Assembly: GCA_036501825.1 (NCBI GenBank)
Contig: DASXZP010000027.1
Coordinates: forward strand, 265,244 to 329,243
Direction: 5' to 3'
Length of the DNA stretch: 64,000 bases
DNA from: JAFECT01 sp036501825
GTDB taxonomy: Bacteria; Pseudomonadota; Alphaproteobacteria; Caulobacterales; Caulobacteraceae
Made by a program: the position numbers and the translations under genes. The notes under the pieces are model-generated. The model was given only the letters and a program-made list of their open reading frames with translations, was not told the DNA's origin and did no database searches. Within the stretch, counting starts at the first letter, position 1; each line of letters opens with the position of its first letter. Of the stretch, positions 35,876 through 44,154 are shown in pieces.

Positions 35876-36393
35876 AGCGCTGGGTCGCGGTCATTCCGCT
35901 CGCCGTGCTGGCGGCGCTGGCGGTGATGTTCTTCGGCTGGACGCTGAAGCGCGACCCGCACGTCTCGCCGGACGAACTGGTCGGCAAGCCGGTTCCCGCC
36001 GTCGCGGTCGAACCCCTCGCGGGCGGCGCGCCGGTGGCGCTGAACACGGCGGTGAAGGGTCCCGCCCTGGTCAATGTCTTCGCGTCCTGGTGCGCGCCCT
36101 GCCGCACCGAGCAGCCGCAGCTCTTGCGCCTGAAGCAACAGGGCGTGCGGATCGTCGGCGTGGCGTGGAAGGACGAACCGGCCAAGACCCAGACCCTGCT
36201 GGGCCAGATCGGCGACCCCTTCGCCGCCGTCTATTCCGACCGCGCCGGCCGCGCGGCGATCGAACTTGGCATCTCCGGCGCGCCGGAAACCTTCGTGGTC
36301 GATTCCAAGGGCGTCATCATCGACAAATGGCCCGCGCCGTTGACGGACGAAGATGCAGACCGGCTGGCCCGGGAGCTGAGGCGGGCGGGGTAG
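35872..36393 (+). CDS. ccmG: Cytochrome c maturation thioredoxin CcmG/DsbE
   Basis: The 173-residue protein has an N-terminal membrane anchor (VIPLAVLAALAVMFFGWTL) and a periplasmic thioredoxin domain with active site FASWCAPCRTEQP near residue 77 and the cis-proline region GISGAPETFVVD. The family's GVAWKDEP and DRAGRAAIELG segments are present. It reduces apocytochrome c cysteines before heme attachment. It ends the ccm run in this window; ccmE, ccmF and ccmH are not here. A nested repeat follows. Confidence 0.94.
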   Translation: MKRWVAVIPLAVLAALAVMFFGWTLKRDPHVSPDELVGKPVPAVAVEPLAGGAPVALNTAVKGPALVNVFASWCAPCRTEQPQLLRLKQQGVRIVGVAWKDEPAKTQTLLGQIGDPFAAVYSDRAGRAAIELGISGAPETFVVDSKGVIIDKWPAPLTDEDADRLARELRRAG

Positions 36394-36404
36394 GAAGAAA
36401 GATC

Positions 36405-36599
36405 GTCCACGAACCACACGAACCACACGAACGATTCTCCGGCCCGCGTAGCGGGCCTTTCTTTTTGGAACCACGGAAAACACGGAAAGCACGGACTCGC
36501 AGCCGCCCCTTCCGTGTTTTCCGTGTTTTCCGTGGTTCATTTTTAAAGCCGCTGCGCGGCGGGGATGGCGCGTTCGTGTGGTTCGTGTGGTTCGTGGAC
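36405..36599. repeat. Nested inverted-repeat element (AACCACACG-word arms around a CACGGAAA-word element)
   Basis: Outer arms 36405-36433 and 36571-36599 are a perfect 29-base inverted repeat built from the word GAACCACAC. Inside lies a second inverted repeat, 36468-36495 with 36511-36538 (28 bases, one mismatch), built from ACGGAAAAC words and related to the element at 29242-29378. Between the left arms is a GGCCCGC-GTA-GCGGGCC hairpin followed by TTTCTTTTT; near the right arm is GCCGC-TGC-GCGGC. The element fills most of the 278-base gap after ccmG and may terminate its transcript. Confidence 0.88.
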
Positions 36600-36671
36600 A
36601 AACCTTCTTGCGACGCCTGACCGCAACACCTCGTTAACCCTTTTTCTACACCGATCGTTAAGCATGCCGGC

Positions 36672-36911
36672 ATGGCTGCCCCGATCCGTCCGCTCCCGCC
36701 CGCCTTCACCCCGCCCGTTCGTCCGAACGACCGGGTGAGTGCGGCGCAGCGGGCGTTCTTTCAGACGGCGGTGACCGGCGTTGCGCCCGCTCCCGCGGCG
36801 GAGCCCGCCAAGGCCGCTCAGCCGGCGCCGCGCGTCGTCGAACAGGCGGACGTGAGCGAACCGGCGGACCGCTGGGCGCGCCCGGGGTCGCGGCTGGACA
36901 TCAAGGTCTGA
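36672..36911 (+). CDS. Small proline/alanine-rich protein, unknown
   Basis: The 79-residue open frame has strong start context only in position, not in ribosome site. The product has a basic-proline N-terminus (IRPLPPAFTPPVRPNDRVSAA), a QRAFFQTA helix, an Ala/Pro linker and a C-terminal ADRWARPGSRLDIKV motif. There is no signal peptide or membrane helix. The conserved-looking C-terminus suggests it is a real gene, but the function is unknown. Confidence 0.5.
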   Translation: MAAPIRPLPPAFTPPVRPNDRVSAAQRAFFQTAVTGVAPAPAAEPAKAAQPAPRVVEQADVSEPADRWARPGSRLDIKV

Positions 36912-36941
36912 GGGCGGAAGGTCCGCCTACGAAGCGCCCCT

Positions 36942-37538
36942 TCAGGCGGCGCGCTTGATCTTCTTTTTCTTCTTGTCGACCTTCTCGGCCTTGGGCGCCT
37001 TGTCGCGTTTGGCGTCCTTCTTGTTCTTCTTCTTTTTGCGGCCGTCCTGGGCGTCGCCCTCGGCGGCGGCCGCGGCTTCCTCGCCGGCGCGGGCGAAGGC
37101 GCGCAGGCCCGCGATGAAGCTGTTGCGCTTGCCGCGCGGCAACAGGGTCAGGATCTTCTTGTCGGCGGCGTCGACCTTGGGCTTGGCGTCGTTCAGTTCT
37201 CCGCGGCCCGCGTCGGTGAGGCTGACGGTATTGGCGCGCGCGTCGAGGCTCGAACGCTCACGCTCCAGCAGGCCCTTGGTGATCATCCGCGCGACCATGT
37301 CGGCCAGGGTCGAACGATCGATGCCGGTGGAGCGGACGAGGTCGGTCTGGGTCAGGCCCGGATTGTGCGCCACTGCGGTCAGCACCGCGTACTGACGTTG
37401 GGTCAGGCCGTCGGGCCCGGTTTCGGTGGAATAGAGGTCGAGCGCGAGCTGGAGAACCCGGTGCAACAGGTGGCTCGGCGACTGGTCGAGCGGGCTGTCC
37501 TCGCCCGGGCGGCCGGTCTTTCCCTTGGTCTTCGCCAT
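36942..37538 (-). CDS. MarR-family regulator with a lysine-rich tail
   Basis: The 198-residue protein has a MarR winged-helix domain (about 20-140): LTQRQYAVLTAVAHNPGLTQ, TDLVRSTGIDRSTLADMVARM as recognition helix region and the wing ERERSSLDARANTVSLTD. After it comes an Ala/Glu linker and an unusual C-terminal stretch of about 35 residues that is mostly lysine (RKKKKNKKDAKRDKAPKAEK, KKKKKIKRAA). Such a tail could add non-specific DNA binding. Regulated genes are not evident; the nearest gene upstream is the divergent NUDIX hydrolase. Confidence 0.85.
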   Translation of the reverse strand: MAKTKGKTGRPGEDSPLDQSPSHLLHRVLQLALDLYSTETGPDGLTQRQYAVLTAVAHNPGLTQTDLVRSTGIDRSTLADMVARMITKGLLERERSSLDARANTVSLTDAGRGELNDAKPKVDAADKKILTLLPRGKRNSFIAGLRAFARAGEEAAAAAEGDAQDGRKKKKNKKDAKRDKAPKAEKVDKKKKKIKRAA

Positions 37539-37656
37539 GGTCCGATCCTCAGTTGCCTGCCCCCGGGATATAGCACGGATGCACGACAGTTCGACAACAG
37601 ACGCTCCGTGGACGGAAACCCTCGCGCCGCCAAGCCGGAGCGCCTAGAACGCTTGT

Positions 37657-38250
37657 GTGGCAAAGCCCTTCGAGCCGTCCTTCTCGGTGGAAGTCCCGCC
37701 CGGCGACAGCCGCCCGCGCCGGGTCTGCGACCGCTGCGGCTTCGTCGATTACGTGAATCCGAAGATCGTGGTGGGGGCCGTGGTCGCGGTCAGCGACCGG
37801 GGTCCGGCCTTCGGCGAGGGGGCTGTTCCGCTGGCGGACGTTGCGGTTTTGCTGTGCCGCCGCGCGATCATGCCGAGGCGCGGCTACTGGACCCTGCCGG
37901 CCGGCTTCATGGAGGAGGGTGAAACCGTCGCCGACGGAACGCTGCGCGAGGCGCGCGAAGAAGCGCTGGTCGATCTCGCGCTGGACGGGTTGCTGGCCAT
38001 CTACGACGTGCCGCACCTGAGCCAGGTGCAGATCTTCCACCGGGCGCGGATGAAGACGCCGCAGTTCGGCGCCGGCGAAGAAACCATCGAGGCGCGGCTG
38101 TTCCCCTGGGCCGACATCCCGTGGCGCGACCTCGCCTTCTATTCCGTGTCCTGGGCCCTCGACGCCTTTGAGCAGAGCCGGCTGGAAGCGCGGTTCGCGC
38201 CCTTCGGCAATCCGGCCGCCCGAGACTGGTTCATGCCCGCCGGAGTTTAG
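37657..38250 (+). CDS. NUDIX hydrolase
   Basis: The 197-residue protein has a full Nudix box, GFMEEGETVADGTLREAREEA, near residues 86-108 with the catalytic REEA(L) end. Before it, VCDRCGFVDYVNPKIVVGAV resembles the C-terminal half of the zinc ribbon of NADH pyrophosphatase-like NUDIX proteins, but only two cysteines are present. Start is GTG 37657. The substrate is unknown; nucleotide diphosphate derivatives are usual. It is divergent from the marR gene. Confidence 0.9.
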   Translation: MAKPFEPSFSVEVPPGDSRPRRVCDRCGFVDYVNPKIVVGAVVAVSDRGPAFGEGAVPLADVAVLLCRRAIMPRRGYWTLPAGFMEEGETVADGTLREAREEALVDLALDGLLAIYDVPHLSQVQIFHRARMKTPQFGAGEETIEARLFPWADIPWRDLAFYSVSWALDAFEQSRLEARFAPFGNPAARDWFMPAGV

Positions 38251-38260
38251 AGGACGGCGT

Positions 38261-38875
38261 CTAGAGACCCGTGTCCGGCGGTTCGACCAGCGGCGCGGCT
38301 TCGTCGGGGTTGTCCATGTGCTTCATCAAAAACGGCGTCTGCAATCCGGCGAACACCAAGCCTGCGACCGCATAGACGATTTTGAACCCGACCCAGATCT
38401 TGTCGTTGGGAAAGCCCCGCCAGATGATCTCGTTCAGCACCGCGCCGGTCGCGAAAAACAGCAGGAACCGGATCGTCAGTATGCGCCAGGCGTGGTCGGG
38501 CATGCTGACCGACGAGCCCATCAACAGCCGCAGCGGGTTCTTCTTGAACAGCAGCCCGATGCCGAGCGCGCTGGCGAAGGCGAGGTAGACGAAGGTCACC
38601 TTCATTTTGAGAATGTTCTTGTCGTGGAAGAACAGGGTGAGGCCGCCGAACACCAGGGCGAAGCCGCCGGAGATCGCCGGCATCGGCGCGATGCGCTTTT
38701 CGATCACGAAGCCCAGAACCACCGCCACCACCGATGCGATCATCAGGGTCGGCGTCGCGTGGATCAGGGCTTCCTTGTCGTGATGCATCTCGCCGATCGC
38801 GAACACGACGGCGAACGCGATCAGGGCGCCGTAGTCGATCAGGATGCGCAGGACGGTCTTGAGCGGTGGACTCAC
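38261..38875 (-). CDS. yciB: Inner-membrane septation protein A (YciB/IspZ)
   Basis: The 204-residue membrane protein has five to six helices and the YciB landmarks: LIDYGALIAFAVVFAIG, HATPTLMIASVVAVV, the GGLTLFFHDKNILKMKVTFVY loop in abbreviated form, and WRGFPNDKIWVGFK. YciB affects cell-envelope synthesis and division in several bacteria. It starts with GTG 38875, 10 bases after the ftsY stop, so the two genes form a unit. Confidence 0.92.
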   Translation of the reverse strand: MSPPLKTVLRILIDYGALIAFAVVFAIGEMHHDKEALIHATPTLMIASVVAVVLGFVIEKRIAPMPAISGGFALVFGGLTLFFHDKNILKMKVTFVYLAFASALGIGLLFKKNPLRLLMGSSVSMPDHAWRILTIRFLLFFATGAVLNEIIWRGFPNDKIWVGFKIVYAVAGLVFAGLQTPFLMKHMDNPDEAAPLVEPPDTGL

Positions 38876-38885
38876 ACTGAATTCC

Positions 38886-39830
38886 TCATGCCGGGTCCAG
38901 GCCCACGAGCGAGCGCGAGAAGGCGCGCGCGTCGAAGGGTTGGAGGTCTTCGATGCCTTCGCCCACGCCGATCAGCTTGATCGGAGCGTCCGAGGCCTGG
39001 GCCACCGGCACCAGGACCCCGCCGCGGGCGGTGCCGTCGAGCTTGGTCATCACGATGCCGGAGACGAAAGCGGTCCGGCCGAAGATCTGTTCCTGCGCCA
39101 GGGCGTTCCGCCCGACCGTGGCGTCGAGCACCAGCAGGGTCTCATGCGGCGCGTCCGGATCGATCTTCTTGAGCACACGGACGATCTTCAAGAGTTCGTC
39201 CATCAACTGTTGTTTGTTCTGCAGCCGCCCGGCGGTGTCGATCAGCACCACGTCGAAATCTTCGGCGCGCGCCTTTTCATAGGCGTCGTAGGCCAGACCC
39301 GCCGCGTCGGCGCCCGGCGGACGCGACAGGAACGAAGCGCCCGCGCGTTCGGCCCAGACCTGCAGTTGTTCGACTGCGGCCGCGCGGAAGGTGTCGGCCG
39401 CCACCACCATCACCTTGGCGCCCTGGCGCGTCAGGTCCGAGGCGATCTTGCCCAGCGTCGTCGTCTTGCCCGACCCGTTCACGCCGACGAACAGGACCAC
39501 GAAGGGGCGCGGGCCGCCCAAGGGATCGAAACTCGCTTGGCGCGGCTCCAGCTCCGCCGCCACCGCCTGGGCCAGGGCTTCCTTCACCTCGGTTTCGTCC
39601 GAGACGTTGCCGAAGCGCAGCTCGCCGAAGCGCTGGGCGATGCGCGCCGCGGCGGCGGGCCCCAGGTCCGCCTCGATCAGCTGCTCCTCCAGTTCGCCCA
39701 GGGCGGCGGCGTCCAGGGGCTTTTTCACAAAGCCCGCCACCACCTGCTCGGTCATCTGCCGCGATGAGCGGGAGAGGCCGTCGGTGAGGCGCTGGAACCA
39801 GCCCTTCTTGGGCGCGGAGGCGTCGGTCAT
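38886..39830 (-). CDS. ftsY: Signal recognition particle receptor FtsY
   Basis: The 314-residue SRP-type GTPase has G1 GVNGSGKTTTLGK near residue 115, G2 VMVVAADTFRAAAVEQL, G3 DVVLIDTAGRLQ, G4 TKLDGTARGG and G5-region GVGEGIEDLQPFD. The N domain precedes it, and the acidic A domain found in E. coli is absent, as in other alphaproteobacteria. It docks ribosome-SRP complexes at the membrane. ATG 39830 (MTDASAPKKG) is chosen over upstream codons. It is co-directional with yciB. Confidence 0.96.
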   Translation of the reverse strand: MTDASAPKKGWFQRLTDGLSRSSRQMTEQVVAGFVKKPLDAAALGELEEQLIEADLGPAAAARIAQRFGELRFGNVSDETEVKEALAQAVAAELEPRQASFDPLGGPRPFVVLFVGVNGSGKTTTLGKIASDLTRQGAKVMVVAADTFRAAAVEQLQVWAERAGASFLSRPPGADAAGLAYDAYEKARAEDFDVVLIDTAGRLQNKQQLMDELLKIVRVLKKIDPDAPHETLLVLDATVGRNALAQEQIFGRTAFVSGIVMTKLDGTARGGVLVPVAQASDAPIKLIGVGEGIEDLQPFDARAFSRSLVGLDPA

Positions 39831-39956
39831 GCGCCCCTTTAGCGGGCGCCGGGCGGGCGGGACAGCCAAATCACCCCCCGGCGCCGCCCCCTGTCATCGC
39901 CCTGCGATTGCCCGCCCCGCCGGGGCGTGTGAAATTGGCGGCCGAGGGGTGGGGAC

Positions 39957-41576
39957 ATGCTGCGCGGACTTCGAACGGCGCTGATCGTCCTGGCGCTCGC
40001 CCTGTTGGGCGCGGCGCCCGTGGCGCGTCCGGCGGCGGCCCAGGACGCGGGCCTCGGCCTGCGTGAGGCCGAACGCTCGGTGGTCAGGATCATGGTCCTG
40101 CACCTGGACGCCAACGACCAGCCCATCGGTCTCGTCGGCGGCACCGGCTTTGTCGTCGCGCCGGGCAAGATCATCACCAACAACCACGTGGTCCAGCCGA
40201 TCGACGGCTCGGTGCGCCAGCTGTTCTATGTCGTGCCCGACCGTTTCGCCGGGACCGAGGGCAAGGACGCCCAACTCTTGCAGACCTGGCCCGCCGCGGA
40301 CCTGGCGCTGCTCAGCGCGCCCGAGATCGCGGCGCCGCCGATGAAGATCGCCGCCACCCCGCCCGGTAAGGAAGCGACCGTGCGCGCGCTCGGCTATCCG
40401 GGCGTGACCGACAGCATGCGCAACCTGACGATCGAAAAGCGCCTGCAACCGTCCGAGCCCTACGTGACGTCGGGCTCCATCGCGCTGTTCTCCGACACCG
40501 CCCCCGGCGGCGCCGAGGTCGAGACCATCTTCCACACCGCCGCCATCGATCACGGCAACAGCGGCGGCCCGCTCATCGACGAGTGCGACCGGGTGATCGG
40601 GGTGAACACCTGGGGCGCGGCGGACACCCTCGCCGACGACGGCCAGGTGGAAAGCCACCAGGGCCAGTTCGCCGCCATACGCTCGACGGTGCTGGCCAAG
40701 TTCCTCGATACCTCGGGCGTTACGGGCGACATCGACTACGGCCCCTGCGTAAAGGCGCCCGCCGCGCCCGATCCCGCGCTCACCGCCGAGGTCGACAAGG
40801 CCAACGCCGCCGCCAACCAGGCGCTCGCCGCGGCGCAAAAGGCGGAGGACGAGCGCGACGAAATTCTGCGCTGGGGCGTGATCCTGATCGGCCTCGCGGC
40901 TGCGGTGGGCGCGCTGGTCATGTTCCTGCGCTGGCGCCAGGCCCAGATGCCCGCGCCGGCCGTTTCGGTGGAGGCGCACGCCGAAGGCGCCGCGCCGGCG
41001 CCGGTGAAGCACCCGTTGCCGATCGCGGTGTGGGCGCTGCTGGCGGTGTTCGTCGTCGCCCTGGTCGGCCTGTGGCTGATGACCCATCACAAGACCGCCG
41101 ACAAACCGGTGCAAACGGCCCAGACCACGACGGTGACCCTCGTCTGCACGCTGGACCCGAAGCAGAGTTTCAACCCGATCCCGGGGTCGTCGTCGCTCAC
41201 CTTCGGCTTTGATGCGCCCATCGCTTGCGTGAACGGCCGCACGCCCTATGAGAAGAACGCCGGCGGCTACAGCCACATCACCGTCCAGGACAAGACGCAC
41301 AGCGTGTCGAAGATGGAGCTGTCGTCGGACCTGAAGACCTTCAGCCGCCGCGACTTCGTGCTGAACGACGCCGACTACGCCGCCTATTCCGCCGGCCGAA
41401 CCTCGCTCGGAACCCTGACCTGCCCCATCCCCGGCAACGACGCCTCGGCCAAGACGACGGCGGACACCCTGGCGAAAATCCGCACCCTGTCGGCGTCGTA
41501 CCTGGAGGTGGAGTCGTCCCGCGTGATGACCTGGCGCTGCGCCCCGCAGTCACCGCCGGCGGCGCCGGCGTCGTAG
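39957..41576 (+). CDS. Trypsin-like serine protease with two C-terminal membrane helices
   Basis: The 539-residue protein has a signal peptide (ALIVLALALLGAAPVARPAAA) and an S1-type protease domain with a complete triad: His in ITNNHVV near residue 76, Asp in AADLALL near 115, and Ser in DHGNSGGPL near 202. No PDZ domain follows. Instead there is a coiled linker (about 275-303), two membrane helices (about 306-325 and 354-374), and a 165-residue C-terminal domain with three cysteines. This layout would place both outer domains in the periplasm. The substrate is unknown. A small lipoprotein gene starts 3 bases after it. Confidence 0.85.
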   Translation: MLRGLRTALIVLALALLGAAPVARPAAAQDAGLGLREAERSVVRIMVLHLDANDQPIGLVGGTGFVVAPGKIITNNHVVQPIDGSVRQLFYVVPDRFAGTEGKDAQLLQTWPAADLALLSAPEIAAPPMKIAATPPGKEATVRALGYPGVTDSMRNLTIEKRLQPSEPYVTSGSIALFSDTAPGGAEVETIFHTAAIDHGNSGGPLIDECDRVIGVNTWGAADTLADDGQVESHQGQFAAIRSTVLAKFLDTSGVTGDIDYGPCVKAPAAPDPALTAEVDKANAAANQALAAAQKAEDERDEILRWGVILIGLAAAVGALVMFLRWRQAQMPAPAVSVEAHAEGAAPAPVKHPLPIAVWALLAVFVVALVGLWLMTHHKTADKPVQTAQTTTVTLVCTLDPKQSFNPIPGSSSLTFGFDAPIACVNGRTPYEKNAGGYSHITVQDKTHSVSKMELSSDLKTFSRRDFVLNDADYAAYSAGRTSLGTLTCPIPGNDASAKTTADTLAKIRTLSASYLEVESSRVMTWRCAPQSPPAAPAS

Positions 41577-41579
41577 ACG

Positions 41580-41861
41580 GTGCGCGGGGCATTCATCGGC
41601 CTGTTGGGTCTCACGGTTCTTTTTTTGCAGGGCTGTCACAGGGTGGCGGCGAGAAGCACGGCGGCCTGTGAAAATGCTTGGCGACACACAGTTGCGGAGC
41701 AGCGTCTCGAAATGTCGGAAACGCGTTTCGTCAATCGGTGCATGAAGGCGCGATGGGTGGCCAAATGCTCCGATGGTTACGTCGCGGTCGGGAGTGTTCC
41801 CGCCGACGTTTGCGGCGTTCATGGCCGCGTATCGGCTTGGTTCCGAGCGCCTGACGCTTAG
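41580..41861 (+). CDS. Small putative lipoprotein
   Basis: GTG 41580 lies 3 bases after the protease stop. The 93-residue product has a lipoprotein signal (GLLGLTVLFLQGC, lipobox LQGC) and a mature part with four cysteines in pairs (AACENAW, VNRCMKARW, AKCSDGYV, DVCGVHG). No family is recognised. The coding stretch is less GC-rich than its neighbours. Its stop overlaps the convergent ugd stop by 4 bases. Coupling to the protease suggests a shared envelope role, but that is inference. Confidence 0.6.
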   Translation: MRGAFIGLLGLTVLFLQGCHRVAARSTAACENAWRHTVAEQRLEMSETRFVNRCMKARWVAKCSDGYVAVGSVPADVCGVHGRVSAWFRAPDA

Positions 41862-43168
41862 GCCTGAGGCCGACCGATGCTCACGTAGCTGAAGCCCAGG
41901 TCGCGCATGGCGTCGGCGCGGTAGATGTTGCGCAGGTCGATCACCAGGGGCGCTTTCAGCAGGCCCTTGATGCGGCTGAGGTCGAGCGCGCGGAACTGGT
42001 CCCATTCGGTCAGGATCACCAGGCCGTCGGCGCCGTCGGCGGCGTCGTAGGGGCCGTTCTTGAATTCGACGCCATTGAGCAGGTGCTTGCCCTCGTCCAT
42101 GCCTTCCGGGTCGAAGGCCTGCACCATCGCGCCCGCAGCCTGCAGCGCGGGGATGACGTCCAGGCTCGGCGCGTCGCGCATGTCGTCGGTGTTGGGTTTG
42201 AAGGTGAGGCCCAGCACGCCGATGCGTTTGCCCGCGACGCTGCCGCCCAGGGCTTCGACGACCTTGGCCGCCATCGCCTTCTTGCGTGCGTCGTTCACCC
42301 GCACCGTGGTTTCCACCAGCTCCAGCGGCGCGCCGTAGTCGACTGCCGTACGCACCAGCGCCAGGGTGTCCTTCGGGAAGCACGAACCGCCATAGCCCGG
42401 CCCCGCGTGCAGGAACTTCGACCCGATGCGCTTGTCGAGGCCGATGCCGCGGGCCACCGCCTGCACGTCGCCGCCGACCTTTTCGCACAGGTCCGCCATC
42501 TCGTTGATGAAGGTGATCTTCATCGCCAGGAAGGCGTTGGCCGCGTACTTGATCAGCTCCGACGTGCGCCGGCTGGTGAAGACGATCGGCACTTCGTTCA
42601 GCGACAGCGGACGATAGAGTTCGCGCATCACCGCCTGAACCCGCGGCTCCTCGGCGCCGACGACGACGCGGTCCGGGTGTTTGAAGTCGTTGATCGCGGC
42701 GCCTTCGCGCAGGAACTCAGGGTTGGACACCACGGCGAAGTCCGCGTCGGGGCGGCGCTCGCGGATGATGCGTTCGATCTCGTCACCGGTGCCCACCGGC
42801 ACGGTGGATTTGGTGACCACGACGGTGAACCCGTCGAGCAGGCCCGCGATCTCTTCCGCCGCCGCATAGACGTAGCTGAGGTCCGCGTGGCCATCGCCGC
42901 GGCGCGACGGCGTGCCGACTGCGATGAACACCGCGTCCGCCTCGCGGATCGCCTGGGCGCCGTCGGTGGTGAAATTGAGTCGCCCGTCGCGCGCGTTGGA
43001 CGCCACCAGTTCGTCGAGGCCCGGCTCGAAGATCGGAATCTCGCCGCGCGCGAGCCGCTCGATCTTGCCCGCGTCGGTGTCGACGCAGGTCACCACATGG
43101 CCGAAGTCCGCGAAACAGGCCCCGGACACCAGCCCGACATAGCCGGTCCCGATCATGGCGACGCGCAT
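41858..43168 (-). CDS. ugd: UDP-glucose 6-dehydrogenase
   Basis: The 436-residue enzyme oxidises UDP-glucose to UDP-glucuronate for surface polysaccharides. Motifs: MRVAMIGTGYVGLVSGACFA (NAD fold), AVFIAVGTPSR, TKSTVPVGTGD, the catalytic cysteine in GYGGSCFPKDTLAL near residue 261, and GLTFKPNTDDMRDAPS. Start ATG 43168 gives the standard N-terminus; the extension to 43285 is not part of it. It stands at the edge of the surface-sugar region, divergent from a WecG/TagA glycosyltransferase. Confidence 0.95.
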   Translation of the reverse strand: MRVAMIGTGYVGLVSGACFADFGHVVTCVDTDAGKIERLARGEIPIFEPGLDELVASNARDGRLNFTTDGAQAIREADAVFIAVGTPSRRGDGHADLSYVYAAAEEIAGLLDGFTVVVTKSTVPVGTGDEIERIIRERRPDADFAVVSNPEFLREGAAINDFKHPDRVVVGAEEPRVQAVMRELYRPLSLNEVPIVFTSRRTSELIKYAANAFLAMKITFINEMADLCEKVGGDVQAVARGIGLDKRIGSKFLHAGPGYGGSCFPKDTLALVRTAVDYGAPLELVETTVRVNDARKKAMAAKVVEALGGSVAGKRIGVLGLTFKPNTDDMRDAPSLDVIPALQAAGAMVQAFDPEGMDEGKHLLNGVEFKNGPYDAADGADGLVILTEWDQFRALDLSRIKGLLKAPLVIDLRNIYRADAMRDLGFSYVSIGRPQA

Positions 43169-43320
43169 TGGAAGGCCCTTTGGATGCGGTTGTCGGGGTC
43201 GAGGTCGCCCGCGTTTCGCGGGGCATAACCCGTCCGCCGGGCCAAGGCCAGAGGCCGCGCGACGTCCGTTAACCCCGTTTCGCAAAGCCTCCTAAACACC
43301 GTGGGGCGTAGGGTCCGATC

Positions 43321-44094
43321 ATGGTTTCTGCGCCACGCCTTCGCCTGCTCGGCGCCGAGGTGGATGTCGTCACGCCCGATGAGGTGCTGGCGTTCACAGC
43401 CGCCTGCGCGGGAGTGCGCAGGAAGGCGGTGGTGGCCAACCACAACGCCCACAGCCTCTATCTGATCGGCCGCGACCCGAGGATGGCGGCCCTCTACGCC
43501 CGCGCCGACCTGATCGAGATCGATTCCGTGCCGATGATCGCCTGGGGCCGGCTGCTGGGGGCCAAGGTCGCCCGCCGCCATCGTTCCACCTATCTCGACT
43601 GGCGCGAGGCGTTCTGGGCTCGGGCTCAGGCCGAGGGCTGGCGGGTGTTCCACCTGGGCTGCGCGCCCGGGGTGGGCGAGGCGGCGCGGGCCGCCCTCCG
43701 CGCCCGCTTTCCCAACGTCGAGATCGGCGTCCGCCACGGTTTCTTCGATCCGCAGGGTCCGGAGAACGACCGGGTGGTGGACGAAATCGCAGCCTTCGAC
43801 CCCCACGTGCTGCTGGTCGGCATGGGCATGCCGCGCCAGGAGGCCTGGATCGAGGCCAATTTCGAGCGCCTGCCTGCGGCGGTGATCTTCCCCATCGGCG
43901 CCGCCTTCGACTTCGAGGCCGGCCGCTCGAAGACCCCGCCGCGTTGGACTGGGCGGCTGGGTCTGGAGTGGCTGCACCGCTTCGCCCACGAGCCCAGGCG
44001 CCTGTTCAGCCGCTATTTCGTCGAGCCCTGGAGCCTGGTCGGCCCCGCGGCCGGGGACCTGCGCCGCGCCCTGTCGGGGCGGGCGGTTCCTTAA
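43321..44094 (+). CDS. WecG/TagA/CpsF-family glycosyltransferase
   Basis: The 257-residue GT26 enzyme has VVANHNAHSLYLIGRDP, the catalytic-region DLIEIDSVPMIAWG, VFHLGCAPGVGEAA, HGFFDP, VLLVGMGMPRQEAWIEAN and GAAFDFEAGRSKTPPRW, all standard for the family. Members transfer ManNAcA-type or related sugars to lipid-linked intermediates. In Caulobacter a member of this family (HfsJ) acts in holdfast synthesis; whether this is its counterpart is uncertain. It is followed by pseB with 60 bases between. Confidence 0.9.
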   Translation: MVSAPRLRLLGAEVDVVTPDEVLAFTAACAGVRRKAVVANHNAHSLYLIGRDPRMAALYARADLIEIDSVPMIAWGRLLGAKVARRHRSTYLDWREAFWARAQAEGWRVFHLGCAPGVGEAARAALRARFPNVEIGVRHGFFDPQGPENDRVVDEIAAFDPHVLLVGMGMPRQEAWIEANFERLPAAVIFPIGAAFDFEAGRSKTPPRWTGRLGLEWLHRFAHEPRRLFSRYFVEPWSLVGPAAGDLRRALSGRAVP

Positions 44095-44103
44095 CAAACA
44101 GCG

Positions 44104-44118
44104 TTAACGCGGTCTTAA
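44104..44118 (+). promoter_or_regulatory. CtrA-type box TTAA-N7-TTAA upstream of pseB
   Basis: TTAA (44104-44107), seven bases, TTAA (44115-44118) is an exact match to the full CtrA recognition sequence known from Caulobacter. It lies 37-51 bases upstream of the pseB start. A further TTAA stands at 44091-44094, nine bases before it, overlapping the stop of the preceding gene. CtrA controls flagellar and cell-cycle genes in Caulobacterales, which fits a flagellin-glycosylation operon. Confidence 0.65.
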
Positions 44119-44154
44119 AGGGCGCGCGTTAGCCAGGGACAGAATGGAGGGGCC

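Noticed and set aside
36634..36661. Two TTAA half-sites before the small gene at 36672
   Set aside because: They are 20 bases apart, not the 7 needed for a CtrA box.
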